A stretch of DNA of 10,596 nt from Holophagales bacterium UBA5066. GTDB lineage: Bacteria > Acidobacteriota > Thermoanaerobaculia > UBA5066. Position numbers and translations under genes: made by a program. The stretch covers positions 1 through 10,596 of the forward strand of contig DIAY01000280.1 in assembly GCA_002414905.1 (NCBI GenBank), written 5' to 3'. The stretch's first letter is position 1, and each line of letters opens with the position of its first letter. This document shows, in pieces, positions 4,784-10,596 of the stretch. Below the pieces are notes generated by a model. The model ran no database searches. It saw only the letters and a list, made by a program, of their open reading frames with translations, and had not been told where the DNA came from.

Positions 4784-7141
4784 GTGGACCGACACGGCAG
4801 GAGAGGACCCGGTTTCGGCGGAACGCGCTTCCTCGCGTGGCTCGACCATCCCCGAATGGCCTGGGTCACGCTCTGCGGGGTGCTTCTCGTCCTGACGTCG
4901 TTCGGGGTTGCCGAGATCCTCCTCGCCACGGAGATCCCGCTCTCCTTGCGCAGGATCCTCGCCGCCTCGAACGTCCTCGCTCACCTCTCGTACGCCGCGC
5001 TCGCGCCCATCCTCCTCCACGTCCTCGAACGGCATCCCTTCCGCCGGGGGACCGTGCTTCGCTCCGCCCTGTGGCACGCGGCCACGGCCTTCGCGCTCGG
5101 CGGCGTGGCGGTCCTCGTCATGCAGTTCGGCCTCCACCTCACCGTTCGGCCGCTCGCCTCGTTCGAGGCCGTGCTCCTCAGGACCGGCCGGACCTTTCGC
5201 TACAACCTGCACGACATCCTCTTCATCTACGCGCTCCTCGCCTGCTCCGCTGCCGCGCTCGCGCTCTTCCGGCGCGAGAGGCGACGCGGCCTGGCGGCGG
5301 TCGCGCTCGGCCGAGAGCTGACGGCGGCACATCTCGAAGCGCTGCGGGTCCGGGTGGACCCCCACTTCCTCTTCAACACGTTGAACGCGCTCCTGCCGCT
5401 CGTCGCGACGCGCCCGGACGCGGCCTGCGACGCCGTGGTCCGTCTCGGCACGCTTCTCAGGCTCGGGTTCCGCCGCGGGTCGTCCGGTCTCGTCCCCGTC
5501 CGCGACGAGGCCGAGTACATCCGCTGCTTCCTCGTCCTGGAGGAGATGCGCGTCTCCGACCGCCTGTCGGTCCTCATCGACGTCGCACCCGGCGTTCTCG
5601 ACGCCGCGGTCCCCGCTCTCGTCCTGAAGCCCTTCGTCGAGGCCGCGCTGGCGGCGGGCGTCTTCCGCCGGCCGGGAGCGGCCTTCCTCGAGGTCACCGG
5701 CCGCATGGAGAGCGGAGACGTCGTCCTCCGGGTCCGAAGCGCGGCGCCCTACTCTCTCGGCGCCGGGTCGTTCGTCGTCGACGACGCCGCGATCTCCGCC
5801 GCCAGGCAGCGTCTCGAGCGCGCCTTCGGCCCCCGGCATTCCGTGCAGGTGACGTGGAGCGAGTCGGGAGACCTCGACGCCCTCCTTCGGTTTCCTCACC
5901 TGCCCGTCCCGCCCTCCCCGCCTCCCGAAGCGGTGCCGCACGCGGGCGGGGCCCCCGTCCGGGCGCCCTCGGCCTCGGGCACCTCCCACGCGCGTTCAGC
6001 CCCCCTGCTCGACCGTCCCGTCCGGTTCGCCCTCCTCGCCGCGGGCTTCTGGCTCGCCACCGGCCTCTACTACGGCTCCCAGGAGCACCTGCGGTCGATC
6101 GCCGCGAGCCCGTCGACGGCGACCCCCGCGGTGGCCTTCTACGTCCCCCCGCTCGTCCGCTCCACGGTCTGGGCGCTTCTGACGCCGGCGATCCTCCTCC
6201 TCTACCGGCGACATCCTCTCTCCCGCCGGCCGCTCGTCGCCGTCCCCGTGCATCTCCTCGCCGCGGCGGCGACCGCCGGCCTCGTTGTCGTCCTCGCGCA
6301 GCCCCTTCTCTCGCGAGTGAGCCTCGAGGGGATCCCGGCGCCCGGCGCCCTGTCCTCCCGCTTCGCCCGCGAGATCCCCGCGGAAGCGGGCACCTACCTC
6401 CTCCTCGCGTCGGTCCTCCTCGTCCTCGACCTGGCGCGCAGAGCCCGAGCCTCGGAGCTGAGATCGGCGCGCCTCGAGGCGCACCTGGCGGAAGCCCGCC
6501 TGGCGGCGCTGAAGACCCAGCTGCACCCGCACTTCCTGTTCAACACGCTCAACGGAATCCTGCCGCTGATCCGGCTCGATCCGGCGGCCGCGGCCCGGAC
6601 TCTCGTTCAGCTCGGAGACCTCCTCAGGGCGAGCCTCGCCAGCGACGCGACGCACGTCGCCCCTCTCTCCAGCGAGATCGACTTCCTGAAGCGGTACCTC
6701 GAGATCGAAAAGACCCGGTTCCGCGACCGGCTCACCGTGACCTTCGACGTCAGCGAGGAGGCCCTCGGCGCCGCGGTGCCGACGTTCGTCCTCCAGCCTC
6801 TCGTCGAGAACGCCGTCAAGCACGGCATCTCGAGGTGCCCGGGTCCCGGGACACTCGCCGTGTCGGCGTGGCGCGACGGGTCTTCCCTGGCCGTCGAGGT
6901 CCGCGACGAGGCCCCGGGCGCCGACGGAGGGGCACTCCCTCCCTCGGACGGCGTCGGCCTCTCGAACGCGCGCGACCGGCTCGTCCAGCTCTGCGGGGAC
7001 GCGGCCTCGCTCGAGACCGGCCCGGCGGGCGAGCACGGCTTCCGGGCGCTCCTGCTCGTTCCCTTCGCCCACCCGGGCGAAACCCGCGGCCTCTTCGGTG
7101 CGTATCCGGAGAAGACCGCCGCGCGGAAAAGGACGCCATGA
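4784..7141 (+). CDS. Tandem LytS/YehU-like sensor histidine kinase: N-terminal pseudokinase unit fused to C-terminal active unit
   Basis: A 785-residue protein, about twice the length of a simple LytS/YehU-like kinase, built from two homologous units. Unit 1 has helices at about 27-47, 59-80, 94-118 and 143-163, then an H-box, VDPHFLFNTLN, with His194. Unit 2 has helices at about 413-430, 450-474, 483-508 and 535-552, then LHPHFLFNTLN with His583. Unit 2 has an intact ATP-binding domain: N-box LVENAVKHG with Asn676, Asp708, and G-box DGVGLSNARDRL (722-733). In unit 1 the matching sites are degenerate: Ala287 replaces Asn676, Ser319 replaces Asp708, and Asp334 and Ala336 replace the G-box glycines. 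A Pro/Ala/Ser-rich linker (about 372-408) joins the units. Even helix counts place both kinase domains in the cytoplasm. No extracytoplasmic sensor domain is seen, so signal sensing is probably by the membrane helices. The start is GTG at 4784 with GGGGAG five bases upstream. The stop overlaps the next start (ATGA). Confidence 0.9.
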   Translation: MDRHGRRGPGFGGTRFLAWLDHPRMAWVTLCGVLLVLTSFGVAEILLATEIPLSLRRILAASNVLAHLSYAALAPILLHVLERHPFRRGTVLRSALWHAATAFALGGVAVLVMQFGLHLTVRPLASFEAVLLRTGRTFRYNLHDILFIYALLACSAAALALFRRERRRGLAAVALGRELTAAHLEALRVRVDPHFLFNTLNALLPLVATRPDAACDAVVRLGTLLRLGFRRGSSGLVPVRDEAEYIRCFLVLEEMRVSDRLSVLIDVAPGVLDAAVPALVLKPFVEAALAAGVFRRPGAAFLEVTGRMESGDVVLRVRSAAPYSLGAGSFVVDDAAISAARQRLERAFGPRHSVQVTWSESGDLDALLRFPHLPVPPSPPPEAVPHAGGAPVRAPSASGTSHARSAPLLDRPVRFALLAAGFWLATGLYYGSQEHLRSIAASPSTATPAVAFYVPPLVRSTVWALLTPAILLLYRRHPLSRRPLVAVPVHLLAAAATAGLVVVLAQPLLSRVSLEGIPAPGALSSRFAREIPAEAGTYLLLASVLLVLDLARRARASELRSARLEAHLAEARLAALKTQLHPHFLFNTLNGILPLIRLDPAAAARTLVQLGDLLRASLASDATHVAPLSSEIDFLKRYLEIEKTRFRDRLTVTFDVSEEALGAAVPTFVLQPLVENAVKHGISRCPGPGTLAVSAWRDGSSLAVEVRDEAPGADGGALPPSDGVGLSNARDRLVQLCGDAASLETGPAGEHGFRALLLVPFAHPGETRGLFGAYPEKTAARKRTP

Positions 7142-7965
7142 GACTTCGGACCCTGGTCGCGGACGACGAACCGCTCGCCCGCGAGTGGCTTCGAAACCTC
7201 CTCTCTCTCGAGCCCGACGTCGAGGTCGTCGGCGAGGTCGGGGACGGGTTTCGCGCGGTCGTCGCGATCCAGGACCTGAAGCCCGACGTCGTCTTCCTGG
7301 ACGTGCAGATGCCCGGCCTCGACGGGTTCGGCGTCCTCGAGATGCTCGGTCCGCGGGAGGTCCCTGCGCTCGTCTTCGTCACCGCCTACGACCAGTACGC
7401 CCTGCGCGCCTTCGACGTCCACGCCCTCGACTACATCCTGAAGCCATTCGGCCAGGAGAGGCTCCGCGCCACGCTCGAGCGCATCCGCGCCCGCCTCAGG
7501 ACGGCGGCCGCGGGCGACGTGATCGAAAGCCTCTCGTCGCTCGTCGAAGAGCTCCGCTCCCTGCGCGCGGCGCCTCTCTGGCTCCTCGTCCGCGAGGACG
7601 GCCGGAGCTTCTTCGTGAAGTCCGCCGACATCGACTGGGTCGAGGCGGCCCGCAACAACGTCGTCCTCCACGTCGGCAAGGCCGCGCACACCTACCACGA
7701 CACGATGCAGGGGATCGAGTCCCGGCTCGACCGGCGCCGCTTCTTGCGGATCCACCGCTCCACGATCGTGAACATCGAGCGCGTGAAGGAGCTCGAGCCC
7801 TGGTTCAACGGCGACTACGCCGTCACCCTGCGCGACGGCACGAAGCTGACGCTGAGCGCCTCCTACCGCTCGGTGCTGAAGGCGCTGCGCAAACCACCGC
7901 TCCCGCCGGAACCCCGAGCCGAGAGCCCCGACGGCGGTCCCTACGCCGTGCCCGAGGAGCACTGA
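7138..7965 (+). CDS. LytTR-family response regulator, first copy
   Basis: A 275-residue response regulator with an N-terminal receiver domain (about 1-120) and a C-terminal LytTR DNA-binding domain (about 146-252), the AlgR/AgrA/LytR layout. The receiver has the acidic pocket Asp9, Asp10 and Glu11, the phospho-acceptor Asp55 in VFLDVQMPG, Thr82 and Lys102 in the LKPF motif. The LytTR domain shows the family stretches ADIDWVEAARNN (163-174) and FLRIHRSTIVNI (202-213). The ATG at 7138 overlaps the kinase stop by four bases and has AAGGA four bases upstream (7129-7133). The overlap strongly suggests translational coupling and that this is a cognate partner of the kinase, expected to be phosphorylated at Asp55. 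The C-terminal tail after residue 253 is Pro/Glu-rich and not shared with the second copy. The longer open frame reaching back to 4837 is only a shadow of the kinase gene. Confidence 0.95.
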   Translation: MRLRTLVADDEPLAREWLRNLLSLEPDVEVVGEVGDGFRAVVAIQDLKPDVVFLDVQMPGLDGFGVLEMLGPREVPALVFVTAYDQYALRAFDVHALDYILKPFGQERLRATLERIRARLRTAAAGDVIESLSSLVEELRSLRAAPLWLLVREDGRSFFVKSADIDWVEAARNNVVLHVGKAAHTYHDTMQGIESRLDRRRFLRIHRSTIVNIERVKELEPWFNGDYAVTLRDGTKLTLSASYRSVLKALRKPPLPPEPRAESPDGGPYAVPEEH

Positions 7966-8070
7966 GCGGGACGAGTCGTCCCGGCTCACACCCCGGCGCG
8001 CCCTTCTCCGAAACCCCGGGCACGGGCTTCGCGTATCCGGTTTCAAGGAAACCCGCGATCGGAGTGACCC
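7966..8070 (+). promoter_or_regulatory. Spacer between the two regulator genes, with several short inverted repeats
   Basis: A 105-bp gap. Immediately after the first regulator's stop is a dyad, CGGGACGAGTCGTCCCG (7967-7983), with 8-bp arms around one central base and no T-run. Near the second gene, GGTTTC (8039-8044) can pair either with GAAACC at 8048-8053 (loop of three) or with an upstream GAAACC at 8010-8015. A good ribosome binding site, GGAG at 8061-8064, lies six bases before the ATG at 8071. The gap may hold a separate promoter or a processing or attenuation element for the second regulator. No -35/-10 pair was clear. Confidence 0.45.
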
Positions 8071-8904
8071 ATGAGAATCCGTGCGCTCGTCGTCGACGAT
8101 GAGCCGCTCGCTCGCGAGTGGCTGCGAAACCTCCTGTCCCGAGAGGACGGCGTCGAGATCGTCGGCGAGGCGGAGGACGGCTTCCGGGCCGTCCTCGCGA
8201 TCCAGGAAACCAGACCGGACGTCGTCTTCCTGGATGTCCAGATGCCGGGTCTCGACGGCTTCGGCGTCCTCGAGACACTCGGCCCGCGCGAGCTTCCCGC
8301 CCTCGTCTTCGTCTCCGCGTTCGACCAGCACGCCGTTCGCGCGTTCGACGTCCACGCCCTCGACTACATCCTCAAGCCATTCGGGCAGGAGCGCCTCCAC
8401 GCCACCCTCGAGCGTGTTCGCGCGCGCCTCCGGGACCGCCAGGCGGGTGAGGCGCTCGAGAGCCTCTCCACGCTCGTCGAGGAGCTGCGGGCCCTGCGCT
8501 CGTACCCGGTCTGGCTTCTCGTCCGGCAGGACGGCCGGAGCTTCTTCGTGAGGGTCGCCGACATCGACTGGGTCGAGGCCGCGCGCAACAACGTCCTCCT
8601 CCACGTCGGGAAAGCCACCCACGCTTACCACGACACGATGCAGGGGATCGAAGGCAAGCTCGACGGCCGGCGCTTCCTGCGGATCCACCGCTCCACGATC
8701 GTCAACATCGAGCGCGTGAAGGAGCTGGAGCCGTGGTTCAACGGCGACTACGTCGTCGCGCTCCGCGACGGGACGAAGCTCACCCTGAGCGCGACCTACC
8801 GATCCGCCCTGAAATCATTCCGCAAGCCGGTGGGTCCCGGCGTCGAAGGGCGCGTCCCTGCCGTCGATCCCGCAGGAGAGCAGGCCGTCCCGCTCGAGTC
8901 CTGA
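8071..8904 (+). CDS. LytTR-family response regulator, second copy
   Basis: A 277-residue paralogue of the preceding regulator, aligning without gaps over residues 1-253 with about 47 differences (about 81% identity, counted by eye). It has the same receiver residues: Asp9, Asp10, Glu11, phospho-acceptor Asp55, Ser82 in place of Thr82, and Lys102. The LytTR domain (about 146-252) shares FLRIHRSTIVNIERVKELE exactly, so both copies probably recognise the same or very similar DNA. Differences cluster at 24-48 (receiver surface, helix 2 region), 82-89 (beta4-alpha4 region) and the interdomain linker (122-147), the places expected to affect partner choice and dimerisation. The tail after 253 is unrelated to that of the first copy. 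The ATG at 8071 has GGAG six bases upstream. It may be co-transcribed with the kinase and first regulator, but the 105-bp gap allows separate control. Confidence 0.95.
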   Translation: MRIRALVVDDEPLAREWLRNLLSREDGVEIVGEAEDGFRAVLAIQETRPDVVFLDVQMPGLDGFGVLETLGPRELPALVFVSAFDQHAVRAFDVHALDYILKPFGQERLHATLERVRARLRDRQAGEALESLSTLVEELRALRSYPVWLLVRQDGRSFFVRVADIDWVEAARNNVLLHVGKATHAYHDTMQGIEGKLDGRRFLRIHRSTIVNIERVKELEPWFNGDYVVALRDGTKLTLSATYRSALKSFRKPVGPGVEGRVPAVDPAGEQAVPLES

Positions 8905-8925
8905 CCCGACGGTGAGGTGACGAAC

Positions 8926-8956
8926 GCGCCCCCCGGCCCGACGGGCCGGGGGGCGC
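8926..8956. terminator. Bidirectional GC-rich hairpin between convergent genes
   Basis: The arms 8926-8940 and 8942-8956 are perfect reverse complements (15 bp, in practice 14 bp with a GAC loop), made almost entirely of G and C. It sits 22 bases after the second regulator's stop and 28 bases past the end of the convergent receptor gene, the expected place for a shared terminator. There is no T-run on either side, so if it terminates transcription it does so as a hairpin-only element or acts to stabilise the 3' ends. Confidence 0.75.
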
Positions 8957-8983
8957 CGGGACATCACCCGGGAGATCGCCGGA

Positions 8984-10596
8984 CTAGAAGCGGACTCCCA
9001 TCGACACGAACCAGAGACGCGTTCCCTGGAAGGAGCCCGAGCGGGAGAAGGCGTTCGCCGCGCCCGTCGTGGGCCGGCCGAAGTTGGCGCCCTTCTTCCA
9101 GTTCGCGCCCATCGCCCTGCACTCGGCCGCGGCCGCGGTCTGGGGGCATTCGATCGGAGTCGTCGAGAAGGGGTCGAAGCGGACGAGGCCCGCCGCGTTC
9201 GGCGCCGCTCCGGTCCCCACGGACACCGACGTGTTCGGGGCGATGACGGCGTCGTTGTTGAAGAGGTTCAGGATCTGCGGCTGGACGAAGATCTCGACCG
9301 GCCCGATGTTCGCGCTCAGGTTGAGCGAGAGGTTGGTGGCCCACACGTCGTCCGTGCGATAGGCGTCGCGCGACGTGAAGTAGTACTGAACGGTGGCCGG
9401 GGGCGCGGAGTAGCCGGGGTTCGTGACGTAGGCGCCGCTGTTGACGTTGCCGACGGCGCCGTACGGCGTTCCGCTGTCGTACGACTGGACGAGGCCGGGG
9501 GTGATCCCGACCATCCCGAGCCGGAAGTCGTAGCTCGCCAGGAGACGGACGCGGTGCCGCTGGTCCTGCGAGAGGTCGCCGCGCGGCGCGTTCCACGCGA
9601 GGTCGAAGTACTCCGGGTAGTTGTCGAACGTCGCGGCGAGCGGACCGCTGCCGGCGTTCTCGCCGACGAAGTTCCCGCGCATCCGGGACCAGGTCCAGTT
9701 CGCGGAGAGGTTGAGGCTGTCCTTGCGCCACCCGAGGGAGGAGTGCAGGCCCGTGTACTCGCGCTCCGGCTCGGTCGAGTTCTCGTAGAGGCCGAGGTCG
9801 TAGACGTTCCCGACCGAGTCCTCCACCTGCCCCGTCGACGTGTCGCGCCGGGTCGAGTAGAAGTTCGTGAACTTGCGGTGGATGGCGTCGACCCGGTAGA
9901 CGAGGTTCGCCCCGAAGGACCCGCCGACGCCGAGGGCGAACTCGTCGGCATAGGGCGAGTCGAGGCTGTCGCGGATCAGGAGGTTCACGCCCGGAACGGA
10001 CGCCGTGTCGGCGGGGACGTTCGGGAACTGGTTGAGGCCACTGACGCCGAGAGCGCCGAACATCGTCCGGAGGACCTGGTCGGTCGCCACGTACGGTCCG
10101 GTCGCGCCGTCGTTGATCGGAGCGCCCGTCCAGAAGTAGTAGTACGAGGCCGGCGCGCCCGCCCCGGTGGCGCCGCTCCCGGCGAAACCTTCCTGGACCT
10201 GCCCGACGTAGCGGGCGTAGCTCGCCGAGACCCGCAGCTTCCCGTCTCCCTTCACGTCGTAGCTCGCCGAGAGCCGGGGGCTGAACGCGCTGTCCTTGGC
10301 CGTCGTCATGCCGGCGGCGTCGGTGGCGTCGTTCTTGTCCCACCGGAGGCCGAGGTTGAACGAGATGCGGTCGTTGAGGCGCCACGAGTCGTTCACGAAG
10401 AGCGAGTTCGTCCGGATGTCGCTCCCCTGGCTGATCGACGGGATCGGCGCGAAGACGAGGTAGGAGCTCGAGTCGATCACGGGGTACAGGGCTCCGCCGC
10501 TGTACTGGACGGAGGACGGGTAGAGGAGCCAGGAGCTCCCGGACTGCCAGTTGTTGGACAGGCGCTGGCTGCCGAAGTTGTCGTACCCGAAGGCGA
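8984..10596 (-). CDS. TonB-dependent outer-membrane receptor, Oar-like, C-terminal beta-barrel part, cut by window edge
   Basis: The last 537 residues are visible; the gene continues beyond the right edge with no start in the window (a GTG at 10480 is internal, the frame being open to the edge). The sequence shows alternating aromatic and polar beta strands, Gly/Asn/Ser/Tyr-rich loops and a terminal strand ending in VSMGVRF, as expected for an outer-membrane barrel recognised by the BAM machinery. A stretch reading SLFVNDSWRLNDRISFNLG followed by LRWD is typical of the Oar/TonB-dependent receptor barrel (strand-turn-strand near the middle of the family). The plug and any N-terminal carboxypeptidase-regulatory-like domain would lie outside the window, so the Oar assignment rests on barrel style. 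Two cysteines about ten residues apart (in IECPQ and ECRAMG) near the C-terminus could form a loop disulphide. The substrate is unknown. The gene converges on the regulator operon and does not share a promoter with it. Confidence 0.85.
   Translation of the reverse strand, partial: AFGYDNFGSQRLSNNWQSGSSWLLYPSSVQYSGGALYPVIDSSSYLVFAPIPSISQGSDIRTNSLFVNDSWRLNDRISFNLGLRWDKNDATDAAGMTTAKDSAFSPRLSASYDVKGDGKLRVSASYARYVGQVQEGFAGSGATGAGAPASYYYFWTGAPINDGATGPYVATDQVLRTMFGALGVSGLNQFPNVPADTASVPGVNLLIRDSLDSPYADEFALGVGGSFGANLVYRVDAIHRKFTNFYSTRRDTSTGQVEDSVGNVYDLGLYENSTEPEREYTGLHSSLGWRKDSLNLSANWTWSRMRGNFVGENAGSGPLAATFDNYPEYFDLAWNAPRGDLSQDQRHRVRLLASYDFRLGMVGITPGLVQSYDSGTPYGAVGNVNSGAYVTNPGYSAPPATVQYYFTSRDAYRTDDVWATNLSLNLSANIGPVEIFVQPQILNLFNNDAVIAPNTSVSVGTGAAPNAAGLVRFDPFSTTPIECPQTAAAAECRAMGANWKKGANFGRPTTGAANAFSRSGSFQGTRLWFVSMGVRF

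Noticed and set aside
3755..5989. 744-codon open frame on the minus strand
   Set aside because: It is antisense to trmJ and the first kinase unit, has low-complexity Arg/Glu/Gly-rich content with no recognisable fold, and results from few stop codons in GC-rich DNA.
4837..7137. Long N-terminal extension in frame with the first regulator
   Set aside because: The extension is an Arg/Pro-rich shadow of the kinase frame; the regulator fold begins at the ATG at 7138, which has its own ribosome binding site.
6607..8688. 693-codon open frame on the minus strand
   Set aside because: It mirrors the kinase and both regulators; its internal repetition only reflects the duplicated regulators read backwards.
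8964..10385. 473-codon open frame on the minus strand overlapping the receptor
   Set aside because: Arg/Pro/Gly-rich out-of-frame reading of the beta-barrel gene; the alternative frame gives clear barrel strands and a C-terminal aromatic residue.

Overview
The window is GC-rich, dense, bacterial chromosomal DNA. An Oar-type TonB-dependent outer-membrane receptor, an export-type cell-wall amidase and LytS/LytTR signalling point to a Gram-negative bacterium. The combination with an aromatic amino acid hydroxylase and a KynB-like formamidase resembles Acidobacteriota, but the phylum is inferred from gene content only. No mobile element, CRISPR array, tRNA or rRNA gene was seen.

Left block (1-3876, minus strand). 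In transcription order it holds a 66-aa hypothetical protein, a 515-aa polytopic membrane protein resembling GT-C glycosyltransferases (starts coupled through a GTGA overlap), a pterin-dependent aromatic amino acid hydroxylase (phenylalanine 4-monooxygenase-like), a KynB-like metal-dependent formamidase 10 bp downstream, and the start of an N-acetylmuramoyl-L-alanine amidase that runs off the left edge. Diverging from this block, a TrmJ-like tRNA 2'-O-methyltransferase starts at 3875 on the plus strand; its ATG shares two bases with the ATG of the 66-aa gene.

Centre (4634-8904, plus strand) is the most interesting part. A 150-bp intergenic region carries three TTCGTCC cores exactly 21 bp apart, the spacing expected for LytTR-domain regulators. 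It precedes a 785-aa protein made of two complete LytS/YehU-like sensor kinase units in one chain. Each unit has about four membrane helices plus a His_kinase H-box. The first unit has lost all the ATP-binding motifs I could identify, while the second keeps them. The kinase overlaps by ATGA with a LytTR response regulator. After 105 bp of hairpin-rich spacer comes a second LytTR regulator, about 81% identical to the first. The likely unit is one membrane-bound, covalently linked pseudokinase-kinase feeding two paralogous DNA-binding regulators, possibly with autoregulation at the 21-bp repeats.

Right block (8905-10596). A 14- to 15-bp GC hairpin separates the regulator from a convergent TonB-dependent receptor whose N-terminal part lies outside the window.
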